Positions 49,806 through 58,467 of a DNA stretch of 64,000 nt are shown here, one piece after another. Source of the DNA: Streptomyces hyaluromycini (GTDB lineage: Bacteria > Actinomycetota > Actinomycetes > Streptomycetales > Streptomycetaceae); NCBI RefSeq assembly GCF_002217755.1, contig NZ_BCFL01000025.1, positions 117,356 to 181,355 on the forward strand. Direction: 5' to 3'. Within the stretch, counting starts at the first letter, position 1, and each line of letters begins with the position of its first letter. Both the position numbers and the translations under genes were made by a program. Under the pieces are notes generated by a model. It saw only the letters and a list, made by a program, of their open reading frames with translations, ran no database searches and had not been told where the DNA came from.

Positions 49806-50836
49806 CGGCGCAGAGCGAGAAGGCCCCGGCGGCCGTGGGCGGCCGGGCCGCGGTGCCGGACTGGGTGCGCCGTGCGGCAACCCTCAACGAACTGTGGACC
49901 TTTGTCATCCTGGTGGCGCTGGTCCTGTTCTTCACCATCGCGGCGCCGGGCAAGTTCTTCACCACGTACGACATCACCCAGATCGCCGTGAACGCGGCCA
50001 TCTACCTGGTGCTCGGCGTCGGCATGACCTTCGTGATCATCACGGCGGGCATCGATCTGTCGATCGGCTCGGTGCTGGTGCTGGCCGCGGTGGCGGCGGG
50101 TGAGTACAACATCCATCACGGCGGGGCGACTTCGGGCTGGGGCACGGTGGCGTTCTGTGTCGTCATCGCGCTGGCGGTGGGCACGGCGTGGGGCGCGTTG
50201 CAGGGTGCAGTGGTGGCGACCGGCAAGGTGCCGCCGCTGATCGTGACGCTGGGCGGGCTCGGCGCGGCGCTGGGCATCGCCGAACTCGCCACCGGCGGCC
50301 AGGACCCGGCCGGGGCGGCCTCCACGCATCTGCAGAACAGCCTCGGTTTCGGCAAGGTGCTCGGTATCCCCTGGATGGTGATCCTGGCGGCCGTGGTGAC
50401 CGCGGTCTTCGGCGCGGTGCTGGCCGGTACCCGGTTCGGCGAGCACACCCTCGCGATCGGTTCGAACCCCACTGCCGTACGGCGGGCGGGTATTCCGGTG
50501 GGCCGGCAACTGGTCAAGGTCTACGGCCTGATGGGGCTGCTGGCCGGGCTCGGCGCGGTGATGTGGCTGTCCTCGTACGGCACGACGTCGATCGCCGGGC
50601 ACTCCACCGACAACCTCAAGGTGATCACCGCGGTGGTTCTCGGCGGTACCAGCCTGTTCGGCGGGCGGGGTTCGGTGCTGGGCACGGTGATCGGTGTGTT
50701 CATCCCGGCGGTGCTGACCACCGGGCTGATCGTGATCGGCGTCCAGCAGTACTGGCAGGACGTGGCGGTGGGCGTGGTGCTGGTCGTGGCCGTCTACATC
50801 GACCAGCTGCGCAGGAAGACCAGGGAACGCGCATGA
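49802..50836 (+). CDS. Sugar ABC transporter permease (RbsC/FrcC type)
   Basis: Integral membrane permease of 344 residues with 8-10 helices of the BPD_transp_2 family. Recognisable segments are MTFVIITAGIDLSIGSVLVLAAV and LGGTSLFGGRGSVLGTVIGV. The stop at 50836 overlaps a non-used ATG; the binding-protein gene starts 80 bases further. Confidence 0.93.
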   Translation: MTAQSEKAPAAVGGRAAVPDWVRRAATLNELWTFVILVALVLFFTIAAPGKFFTTYDITQIAVNAAIYLVLGVGMTFVIITAGIDLSIGSVLVLAAVAAGEYNIHHGGATSGWGTVAFCVVIALAVGTAWGALQGAVVATGKVPPLIVTLGGLGAALGIAELATGGQDPAGAASTHLQNSLGFGKVLGIPWMVILAAVVTAVFGAVLAGTRFGEHTLAIGSNPTAVRRAGIPVGRQLVKVYGLMGLLAGLGAVMWLSSYGTTSIAGHSTDNLKVITAVVLGGTSLFGGRGSVLGTVIGVFIPAVLTTGLIVIGVQQYWQDVAVGVVLVVAVYIDQLRRKTRERA

Positions 50837-50916
50837 CCGGACGGCTCGTGACGGGACGGCTCGTGACGGGATCGCCCGTGACTACTGAATCGCTCGTGAC
50901 TAGGGAGGACTCCGTG

Positions 50917-51921
50917 ATGAGGAGCATTCGCAGCAGGCGCCGGTTGCTGGTCGCGGTGGGCACGGTTCTGGCCCTCGGCGCGGGGGCCTCGGCGTGCGGT
51001 TCGTCGGACGACGGTGGCGGCTCGGGGGGTTCGGGCAGCGCCAAGGGCAAGAAGGTCCGGCTGATCACCGGGGTGAAGAGCGACCCCTTCTACATCACCA
51101 TGACCTGTGCCGCGCAGGAGGAGGCCAAGGCCAAGGGGATGGACTTCACGGCCGACGGTTCCGCGCAGTGGGACGTGTCCGTGCAGCGGCCGCTGCTCGA
51201 CTCGACGGCTGCGTCCCGGCCCGACGGGCTGCTGATCTCGCCGGTCGACACCAGCGCGCTGACGCCCTCGCTCAAGCAGATCCAGTCGGCCGGCACCAAG
51301 GTGGCGCTGGTGGACACGACGGTGACCGACACCTCGATCGGCATCACCCGTATCTCGTCGGACAACGAGAAGGGTGGCCGGGTCGCCGCCGACGCGCTGG
51401 CCAAGCTGATGAACGAGAAGGGCTCGGTCATCGTCATCAGCGTCAAGCCCGGCGTGTCGACGACCGACGCGCGGATCAAGGGCTTCACCGAGGAGATGGC
51501 GAAGTACCCGAACATCAAGGTGCTGCCCACGCTCTACGACAACGACCTGCCGGCCACCGCGGCCTCCCAGATCCAGTCGACACTCGCCGCCCACCCGGAC
51601 CTCGGCGGGGTGTTCGCGGGCAACACCAACACCGGTCAGGGCATCGCCACCGGGCTGAAGCAGGCCGGCAAGGAGGGTGCGGTGAAGGTGGCGGCGTTCG
51701 ACGCCGAGCCGGACGAGATCGCCTCGCTGAAGTCGGGCACCCTCCAGGTGCTGGTCGCCCAGGACCCGGCGGCGATCGGCCGGCAGGCGGTGGACCAGCT
51801 CGCCAACGCCTTCGAGGGCAAGTCGGTCAGCAAGTCGATCGGCACCAACATGGTGGCGATCACCAAGGACAACATGAACGACCCGTCGGTCACCAAGTAC
51901 TTCTACCAGTCGCAGTGCTGA
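50917..51921 (+). CDS. Sugar-binding lipoprotein of the ABC transporter
   Basis: Substrate-binding protein of 334 residues with a lipoprotein signal peptide (LLVAVGTVLALGAGASACGSS, modified Cys in ASAC). A Gly/Ser linker and a Peripla_BP_4 domain follow. Conserved ligand-face segments include LITGVKSDPFYITMTCAAQE and FAGNTNTGQGIATGLKQAG. ATG 50917 has GGGAGG 8 bases upstream; a GTG adjoins. In-frame 15-base repeats (TGACGGGACGGCTCG-like) fill 50833-50900 between permease and start. Sugar not identified. Confidence 0.92.
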   Translation: MRSIRSRRRLLVAVGTVLALGAGASACGSSDDGGGSGGSGSAKGKKVRLITGVKSDPFYITMTCAAQEEAKAKGMDFTADGSAQWDVSVQRPLLDSTAASRPDGLLISPVDTSALTPSLKQIQSAGTKVALVDTTVTDTSIGITRISSDNEKGGRVAADALAKLMNEKGSVIVISVKPGVSTTDARIKGFTEEMAKYPNIKVLPTLYDNDLPATAASQIQSTLAAHPDLGGVFAGNTNTGQGIATGLKQAGKEGAVKVAAFDAEPDEIASLKSGTLQVLVAQDPAAIGRQAVDQLANAFEGKSVSKSIGTNMVAITKDNMNDPSVTKYFYQSQC

Positions 51922-51980
51922 ACGCAGTTCCGGAAGACGGAATCTGACGAGCGATCAGAGACTGGTCCGACGTACAGTCA

Positions 51981-52020
51981 GCGGCCGGGCGGACCCACCC
52001 TCCTGGGTCCGCCCGGCCGC
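51981..52020. terminator. Convergent terminator after the sugar transporter operon
   Basis: A perfect 17-bp stem (51981-51997 with 52004-52020, GCGGCCGGGCGGACCCA and complement) with loop CCCTCC. It lies between the binding-protein gene and the convergent CBM2 membrane protein gene. Confidence 0.9.
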
Positions 52021-52036
52021 CGGTCGTACGGGCGGG

Positions 52037-53545
52037 TCAGCTCGACGAGCAGGACTCGCCGTTCAGCGTGAAGGCGTACGGCGCCGAGTTCTGACCGCTC
52101 CAGGTACCGAGGAAACCGAAGGACAGGGTGCCGTTCGCGGCCACCGACTGGTTGTAGTTCGCGGCGTCGGCGGTGACCACGCCGCCGTTCTGGCTGACGG
52201 TCGCGTCCCACATCTGGGTGACCTTCTGGCCGTCCCGGAAGGACCACTGGACCCGCCAGCCGGACAGGGCCTGGGTGGTGGTGACGGTGACGGTGGACTG
52301 GAAGCCGTCGGTCCACTGGTTGACCAGATCGTAGGAGACCTGGCAGTCGGGCGCCGCCGCGGAGGGGGTGGGAGTGGCGGAGGCGGTGGCGTGGTGGCCG
52401 CCGGTGCTCGCCGTGGCCGAGGAGGTGCCCTGGGGCTCCGGGTCGGGGTTCTTGTGACCCGCACTGCCGGCGGCGGTGGCCGAGGCCGAGGGAACGGCGG
52501 AGGCGGTGTGCGTGGGGGTCGGGTCGGCCGACGGGACGACGGAGCCGGGGTCGGCGACCGGCTGCCGGTCGTCCTGGGAGGCGGAGGCAGCGTCGTCGCC
52601 GGAGCCGCCGCCCATCGGCATCATCGACACGCCGAGCGCCACCAGCGAGATCATCACCGCCGCGCCGAGCAGACCGTGCCGCAGCACCTTGCCCCGGCCG
52701 CTGCCCTCCTTGGGGTCGCCGCCGTCGTGGTCAGCGGTGACCGGACGGCCCGCGCCGAGCCGTACCTCGGCGGCGCGGCGGCGGCGCTCCAGGTAGGCGA
52801 GGCCGCCCCAGCCGATGACCCCGCCGGCGAGTGCCGCGGGCAGTCCGCCGCCGTGCAGCCGCAGACAGGCGGCGGCCTCGGCGCACTGCACGCAGGTGGC
52901 GAGGTGCCGGGAGAGGTCCTCGGGCGTGTCGGCGGAGGAGGACCGGGTGACCGCGTCGAGGAGCCGGGCGTAGCTGCGGCACTCGGCGGCCATCGGCGTG
53001 TCGAGGTGGGCGCGGTGGCAGCGGTCGCGGAAGAGTACGCGCACCTGCTCCAGCTCTTGGGCGACGACGACCGGGTCGAGACCGAGCCGGCGTGCCACGG
53101 AGGACAGCGGCAACGCCTCCACCTCGGCCAGCCACAGCAGTTCGGCGTCCGCCTCCTGCATGTCCCTGAGGCCGCGCAGCGCGACGGGCCGCTGCAAGGG
53201 CAGACCCGTGTAGCGGGCGGCCTTCTCGGAGTTGAGCCACAGCCGCAGGTCCGGGTCGAGCTGGTGCCCGAGCCCTTCGGCCTCCCAGGCGGCCGCCGTG
53301 TTGCGCACGGCGGTGAGCAGCAAGGGGATCATCGGCAGCCGGGCGGCGCGCCGTCCGGAGCTGCGGACCGGAGCGAAGTCCGCTTCACGGGCTTCACGCA
53401 TACCGAGCGTGAAGGCCTCGGTGGCCAGTTGATTGGCCGTCAGAGAGCCGGACGTGCACAGGTCGGCGTAGGAGAGCACCGCGTCCCAGCATTCGGAGAA
53501 CAGCGCTGCCTCGGCGGCGTCCTGAGGGGTCGGCAGGTCGGGCAT
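52037..53545 (-). CDS. Membrane protein joining sigma-like, zinc anti-sigma and CBM2 domains
   Basis: Protein of 502 residues. Residues 15-50 resemble ECF sigma region 2 (CWDAVLSYADLC...NQLATEAF) and 145-180 a region 4-like helix-turn-helix (LPLSSVARRLGLDPVVVAQE). A zinc anti-sigma motif His214-x3-Cys218-x2-Cys221 follows. After a membrane helix at 291-311 comes a Ser/Thr/Pro stalk and a C-terminal CBM2-type cellulose-binding module (about 400-500; VNQWTDGFQSTVTVTTTQAL, SGWRVQWSF). It may sense extracellular cellulose and signal inward. ATG 53545 has GGAG 5 bases upstream. Sigma activity is inferred from weak similarity. Confidence 0.75.
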   Translation of the reverse strand: MPDLPTPQDAAEAALFSECWDAVLSYADLCTSGSLTANQLATEAFTLGMREAREADFAPVRSSGRRAARLPMIPLLLTAVRNTAAAWEAEGLGHQLDPDLRLWLNSEKAARYTGLPLQRPVALRGLRDMQEADAELLWLAEVEALPLSSVARRLGLDPVVVAQELEQVRVLFRDRCHRAHLDTPMAAECRSYARLLDAVTRSSSADTPEDLSRHLATCVQCAEAAACLRLHGGGLPAALAGGVIGWGGLAYLERRRRAAEVRLGAGRPVTADHDGGDPKEGSGRGKVLRHGLLGAAVMISLVALGVSMMPMGGGSGDDAASASQDDRQPVADPGSVVPSADPTPTHTASAVPSASATAAGSAGHKNPDPEPQGTSSATASTGGHHATASATPTPSAAAPDCQVSYDLVNQWTDGFQSTVTVTTTQALSGWRVQWSFRDGQKVTQMWDATVSQNGGVVTADAANYNQSVAANGTLSFGFLGTWSGQNSAPYAFTLNGESCSSS

Positions 53546-53724
53546 GGGTCTCCTGCATCCAAAGCGAGGTCAACTCACCGTATCGGCAACGGAGTTGGGG
53601 GGAACCTCGCGGCGGGCCCGAGTTTTTCACGTCTCCTGCACAACTGACAAGCGGCATATTCAAAACCGGCTACCGGTGGTCGTGCCACGGATTTCCCCGT
53701 CGCCCATACCACCGGTCCCCGGTG

Positions 53725-53938
53725 TCACGTCAACCGCTGCGCCCAGCTGTCCGGCCGCTCCCCGGCCGCCACCCGCCCCCGCGCGTCGAGCGCCCGCACC
53801 GGGTACGCGGACCGCGCGCGGGGATCGCGGTCACCGTACCGGACAGACGCTGACGGCCGAAGCGGGCACCTCGCCGTGGATCGTAGCCCGGCCGGAGAAC
53901 GCGTTCGTTTCCACCGTGGTCCACAACTCCGCCCCCTA
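53725..53938 (-). pseudogene. Possible frameshifted remnant of a C-terminal coding region
   Basis: In the 458-base gap before the radical SAM gene, two adjoining minus-strand frames have Streptomyces-like codon use. One encodes ELWTTVETNAFSGRATIHGE and ends at a TGA near 53840; the other continues DPRARSAYPVRALDARGRVA and ends SWAQRLT at 53725. A single base change near 53842-53850 would join them into one protein end. Family not recognised. The rest of the gap holds nothing clear. Confidence 0.35.
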
Positions 53939-54003
53939 GTACGGACAGCGACCGCGTTTCGACTCACCGTTCTCGTCAGTCACTTGCGGCGGGCCGCCGG
54001 GAG

Positions 54004-55323
54004 TCACACCTTCGTCGGCTCCTCCGCCGGCAGGCTGTCCATGAAGGAGCTGACGGAGAAGACGGCACGGCCGGGTCCGGGCTCGCCGTAACCGGGCGGG
54101 GAGGAGAGGCCGAAGTCCTCCATCGTCTGACGGTAGGCCTGCAGCAGCCGGATGTGGTACTCCAGCGGGGCGCCCTGCGGGTTGGCCTTGCCGAGCGGGG
54201 TGGTCGGCTCCGGGCACCAGGTGGTGAAGCGGGGCGTGATGCCGTGCGACATGAAGAAGCGCAGCCCCTCGGTGGTCGACGCGATCGCCTCGTCGACCGT
54301 CTTGAAGCCGAACGGCTCGGCCATCTCCACACCGGCCACGAAGTTGGGGATCACGTTCCGCGCGCCGAAGATCTCGGCCGAGTCCAGGATCCGCTTGTGC
54401 CACTCGTCCCGGCCGACGTACCGCTCCTTGCCCGGGCAGTACATCTTGAAGAGGTACTCGTCCCACACCTCGAAGTTGGGGTGGTAGATCTGTACGCCGT
54501 AGTCCTTGAACCGCTGCACGTCGTCCCGCGGCAGCGCCTGCGCGACGACCTTGCCGATCCAGCGCCCCGGGAACCGCTCCTCGATGGCCTTGGCGTAGTG
54601 CCCGTAGAAGTCGGCCTCGTCCCGCCCGGCGACGGTCTTGGTGATCGCTCCGCCGGTCAACGTGTAGGCGGTGGACGCCTTCGCCGTGTCGTAGCGGTCG
54701 ATGATCTCCAGGGCTTCGAGGACCTCCTCGACGTCCTTCACGCCCGTGTACGGGCGCCCGGCCGCCTTGTGCTGGCGCCAGTTGTGGTTGATGTCGCAGT
54801 ACTGGCACTCCTCCTTGGCGCCGAAGTACTGGCAGACCCGGAAGACGGTGAGGTAGATCAGATAGCCCCACTGGATGGTCGGGGCGACCTCCATCACGGA
54901 CTTCCCGCTGGCGAGCTTGTGCCGGTAGTACTCCGGCATCGGCGGCACCCCGACGTCGGCGATCCGCTTCCCGTCGAGGTAGAGCCCGAGCATGCCCTCC
55001 TCGTCCGCGGCCACGCGGTACGGCGAGGCCGGGTTCACCCGCACGGACACCACGGTCCGGCGCAGGTCGTACGGCCCGCCGGTGAGGATGATCTCCTCCG
55101 GGGGCCGGCGCAGCGCGGCCTCGCCCAGCTCGGGCAGGGTGCCGTGGTCGAAGGAGAAGATGAAGTACGACTTCGGCTTGACCTCGCCGCTCTCGTTGTC
55201 GCTCAGCGCGGACGGATCGAAGGCCAGACCGCCCCGGAGCAGGTCCTCCTTGAAGACGGCTTCCCGTGGTACGTGCGGGAACCTCTCCATCAGATCTTCG
55301 ACCAGCGCGGTACGGCTGCCCAT
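54004..55323 (-). CDS. Radical SAM protein with Cx8CxxC motif
   Basis: Protein of 439 residues. The cluster motif CQYFGAKEECQYC gives Cys164-x8-Cys173-x2-Cys176, longer than the usual Cx3Cx2C. A GGA-like SAM contact appears as TLTGGAITKT and the barrel continues through WIGKVVAQALPRDD. The first 140 residues form an extra N-terminal domain. ATG 55323 has GGGAGGAG upstream. Function unknown; close relatives in actinomycetes are annotated only as radical SAM. It lies next to a PNPOx-like gene on the same strand. Confidence 0.85.
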   Translation of the reverse strand: MGSRTALVEDLMERFPHVPREAVFKEDLLRGGLAFDPSALSDNESGEVKPKSYFIFSFDHGTLPELGEAALRRPPEEIILTGGPYDLRRTVVSVRVNPASPYRVAADEEGMLGLYLDGKRIADVGVPPMPEYYRHKLASGKSVMEVAPTIQWGYLIYLTVFRVCQYFGAKEECQYCDINHNWRQHKAAGRPYTGVKDVEEVLEALEIIDRYDTAKASTAYTLTGGAITKTVAGRDEADFYGHYAKAIEERFPGRWIGKVVAQALPRDDVQRFKDYGVQIYHPNFEVWDEYLFKMYCPGKERYVGRDEWHKRILDSAEIFGARNVIPNFVAGVEMAEPFGFKTVDEAIASTTEGLRFFMSHGITPRFTTWCPEPTTPLGKANPQGAPLEYHIRLLQAYRQTMEDFGLSSPPGYGEPGPGRAVFSVSSFMDSLPAEEPTKV

Positions 55324-55380
55324 CCGTTTCTCCTCCCGGCTCAGGCGTTCGACTCCTCACGTTATGCCCATGCTCGGGCG

Positions 55381-56055
55381 TCAGCCGTGCCGGGTCCCCT
55401 CACGGCGCGCAATATGCCCCGGTACGGGGGTGTTGGGGGGCAGTGCGGGATCCGTCACCGGTGTCCCCCAGGCCGAGGTCAGCGGCAGGACGCCGGCCCA
55501 CAGCCCCAGCTCCGCGTCCGGTCCGTCACCGTCGTCCGGCGCTCCGGTACGGATCTTCACGGAGGCCTCCTCCAGGGAGAGGGCGAGGAGGGTGGTGGCA
55601 GCCAGCTCCCTGCGGTTCGGGCGGCGGGCGTACGACCACTGGCCGGGGGCCGCGTGTTCGGAGAGAAGGCGCAGGCCTGCCAGCTTCTCCTCGGGGTCGG
55701 TCACCTTGCGGGCGATGCCGTGGACCACCGCGCTGCGGTAGTTGACGCCGTGCTCGAAGACGGACCGCGCCAGCACCAGGCCGTCGACATGCGTCACGGT
55801 GACACACACCGGGGTACCGCCGGCGAGACTGCGGCTGGCGACCGAGCCGTGCAGGTAGAGCTGCCGCTCGTCCCGCCCGTACACCGTCGGCACGACCAGC
55901 GGGCGCCCCTCGACCACCACCCCCAGATGGCAGACGAACCCGGCGTCGAGAATCGCCTCCAGCTCGGCCCGGTCGAGACTGCCCTGCTCGCGCAGCCGGC
56001 GATGGCGGGTGCGGTCGGTCACGGGAAGGCGTGGGGACAGCGATTCAGCGGCCAT
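55381..56055 (-). CDS. Pyridoxamine 5'-phosphate oxidase-like flavoprotein
   Basis: Split-barrel protein of 224 residues of the PNPOx-like/FMN-binding group (DAGFVCHLGVVVEGRPLVVP, VFEHGVNYRSAVVHGIARKV). Such proteins bind FMN or F420 and reduce varied substrates, so vitamin B6 oxidation should not be assumed. It precedes the radical SAM gene by 57 bases, in the same direction, suggesting a shared transcript. Confidence 0.82.
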   Translation of the reverse strand: MAAESLSPRLPVTDRTRHRRLREQGSLDRAELEAILDAGFVCHLGVVVEGRPLVVPTVYGRDERQLYLHGSVASRSLAGGTPVCVTVTHVDGLVLARSVFEHGVNYRSAVVHGIARKVTDPEEKLAGLRLLSEHAAPGQWSYARRPNRRELAATTLLALSLEEASVKIRTGAPDDGDGPDAELGLWAGVLPLTSAWGTPVTDPALPPNTPVPGHIARREGTRHG

Positions 56056-56156
56056 ACCCGCACGCTACCGATACCGCAGTGAAATGACCACAGCATTGCC
56101 GATTGCAGCAACCGGCAGCATGCCATACAACGAAATCCGCAGACTTCTCCGGTCGC

Positions 56157-57245
56157 TCAGCCGCCGGCGGCCCGCCGTGTCGACTCCCGCAGCACCACAT
56201 GCGTCCCGAGCACCAGATGCTGCCCGTCCGGGAGCTCGTCGCGGTGCAGGGCGAGGCGGACGGCGGCGCGGCCCAGTTCCTCCTGGGGCACGTGGACCGT
56301 GGTGAGCGTCGGGTAGACGTCCCGGGCGACCGGGATGTCGTCGTAGCCGGCCACCGCGATGTCGTCGGGTATGCGGCGGCCGGACTCCCGTAGCGCCTGG
56401 ATCACGCCCGTGGCGATCATGTCGGTGGCCGCGAAGACCGCCGTGAACTCCCGCCCGGAGGTGAGGAGTTCACGGGTCGCCTGGTAGCCGTAGGAGCGGG
56501 AGAAGACGCCGTCGAGGATCAGGTCCGGGTCGGGGGCGAGGCCGAGGAGTTCATGGGCCCGGGTGAAGCCGGCGATGCGCTGGGCGCTGGTGGACAGGCC
56601 GGGGACCCGGCCCAGGTAGGCGATGCGCCGGTGGCCGCCGGCGAGGAGGTGGGTGGTGAGGGCGAAGGCGCCGCCCTCGTTGTCGTAGTCGACGACCGTG
56701 GCCGGGACGCCGGGGCCGAGCGGCGGGCGGCCGACGAGGACCAGCCGGGAGCCGGACCGGTCCAGGGCGTGCGCGAAGTGGGTCATGCGGTCGTGGTAGG
56801 CCTTGTCCTGAAGGGCGCCGCCCACCACGATCACCGCGTCGGCCCGCTGCTCCCGCATGGTCTCCACGACGGCGAGGATGCGCCGCGGGTCGCCGTGCGT
56901 GGTGCAGAGCATGCACAGCCGGCCCTCCGCCGAGGCCTGCTCCTCGACCCCGCGGGCGATGTGCGCGTAGAAGGGGCCGGTGACGTCGTCCACGACGAAG
57001 GCGACCGTCTTGTTGGTGGCACCGCCGAGCGCGCGGGCGTGCGCGTTGACCACGTAGTCCAGCTCGCGCATCGCCTTGAGGACCTTGGCGCGGGTGGCGG
57101 CGGCGACCGGGTAGGTGCCTCCCAGGACCCGGGAGACGGTCGACGCGGAGACCCCGGCCCGCGCGGCCACGTCCCGTACCGTCGAGGCGTCCCCGTTCAG
57201 CGCCGGCTGCGTCCTCTTCGCCACCGCTCGGCTCCCCTTCGTCAT
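56157..57245 (-). CDS. LacI family transcriptional regulator
   Basis: Regulator of 362 residues. Helix-turn-helix VRDVAARAGVSASTVSRVLG at about 23-42 and hinge (VVNAHARALGG), then a sugar-binding-like effector domain (VAFVVDDVTGPFYAHIARGV). It lies just downstream of the hydroxyacid dehydrogenase gene and near aldO, so it may control polyol or sugar-acid use. The palindrome GAAAGCGCTTCC at 59797-59808 is a possible LacI-type site, though it could serve another family member. Confidence 0.88.
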   Translation of the reverse strand: MTKGSRAVAKRTQPALNGDASTVRDVAARAGVSASTVSRVLGGTYPVAAATRAKVLKAMRELDYVVNAHARALGGATNKTVAFVVDDVTGPFYAHIARGVEEQASAEGRLCMLCTTHGDPRRILAVVETMREQRADAVIVVGGALQDKAYHDRMTHFAHALDRSGSRLVLVGRPPLGPGVPATVVDYDNEGGAFALTTHLLAGGHRRIAYLGRVPGLSTSAQRIAGFTRAHELLGLAPDPDLILDGVFSRSYGYQATRELLTSGREFTAVFAATDMIATGVIQALRESGRRIPDDIAVAGYDDIPVARDVYPTLTTVHVPQEELGRAAVRLALHRDELPDGQHLVLGTHVVLRESTRRAAGG

Positions 57246-57295
57246 GTGTTCAGGTCACCCTACGAGACGGCCGGAGGCACCCGGCGGACGGCCCG

Positions 57296-58303
57296 TCACG
57301 CGGCCCGCTCCAGGACCGAGTGGTCGATGGCGTACAGCAGGCCGTCTCCGGTCAGCAGCCGTCCGGCTTCCTCCACGACGGTGAGTCCGAGCCTCGCCAC
57401 CTCGTTGCCCTGCGAGCCGGCCAGGTGCGGGGTGAGGAAGGCGCCCGGGAGGTCGAAGAGGGGGGAGTCGGGGGGCAGCGGCTCGGGGTCGGTCACGTCG
57501 AGGATCGCGGTCAGGCGGCCGGCGCGCAGCTCCTCGATCAGGGCGTCGTGGTCGAGCAGGGAGCCGCGCGCGGTGTTGATCAGTACCGAGCCGGCCGGCA
57601 TCAGGGCGAGTTCGCGGGCACCGAGGAGATGCCGGGTCTCCGGGGTCTGCGGGGCGTGCACGGTGACGATGTCCGAGGTGCGCAGCAGCTCGTCGAGCGG
57701 CAGCAGGGGGACGCCGAGCCGGGCGGCCTCCGCCTCGTCCACGTAGGGGTCGGCGAGGGCGGCCGACAGGTCGTACGGGCGCAGGAGTTCGAGGAGCCGG
57801 CGGCCGATGCGGGAGGCACCGACGATGCCCACCCGGCGGTGGAAGTTGCCGATGCCGGGGACGATGTCGCCGTACGGGAAGGCGCGGCGGGTGCGCAGCA
57901 GGTCGCGGAAGGCGAAGACGTCCTTCCCGGCGAGCAGGATCATCGCGAGGGTGTACTCGGCGACCGGCAGCGCGTTGGCGGCGGCGGCCGAGGAGACGGC
58001 GATGCCGCGCCGCCACACCTCGGGCGTGGTGAAGCCCTTGACCGAACCGGCCGCGTGCAGCACCGCCCGCAGTTTCGGCGCCGCGTCCAGGGCGGCCGCG
58101 TCCAGGACCGGGCAGCCCCAGCCGGTGACCAGGACCTCGGTGCGGGCGAGCGTCTCCCGTACCCGGGGATCGGTGAAGTCGTGCGCCACCAGAGTGGGAT
58201 CGATTTCTACGTACTCGCACAGTCGCGCGAGCACCTCCGGCGGAAAGATGTGCGGCACGTTCTGGGCCGTCATGGCGAACAGTGCCTGGGGACGCTCGGG
58301 CAA
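57296..58303 (-). CDS. D-2-hydroxyacid dehydrogenase family protein
   Basis: NAD(P)-dependent oxidoreductase of 335 residues. Nucleotide loop GIVGASRIGRRLLELLRP, catalytic Arg in NTARGSLLD, Glu in DVTDPEPLP and His in LTPHLAGSQG. The Ala in GASRIG where Gly-x-Gly-x-x-G has Gly is slightly unusual. TTG 58303 preceded by GGAAGG is taken as start; ATG 58273 is the alternative. Divergent from aldO, so it may act on oxidised sugar acids from that pathway. Confidence 0.85.
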   Translation of the reverse strand: MPERPQALFAMTAQNVPHIFPPEVLARLCEYVEIDPTLVAHDFTDPRVRETLARTEVLVTGWGCPVLDAAALDAAPKLRAVLHAAGSVKGFTTPEVWRRGIAVSSAAAANALPVAEYTLAMILLAGKDVFAFRDLLRTRRAFPYGDIVPGIGNFHRRVGIVGASRIGRRLLELLRPYDLSAALADPYVDEAEAARLGVPLLPLDELLRTSDIVTVHAPQTPETRHLLGARELALMPAGSVLINTARGSLLDHDALIEELRAGRLTAILDVTDPEPLPPDSPLFDLPGAFLTPHLAGSQGNEVARLGLTVVEEAGRLLTGDGLLYAIDHSVLERAA

Positions 58304-58467
58304 GGAAGTGACCTTCCGGCTCGGTGACGCGCGGATAGCAACCGGTCTCTACCGTAGGTCTCGGCGAATGAGAGGGTCAATGGACAGGCACTCCCCGGAG
58401 GGGACGGACACTGCCCTGAGAACGACGGCACTCCCCCCGGCGAACGAACAGAAATGGGACGGCAGAG

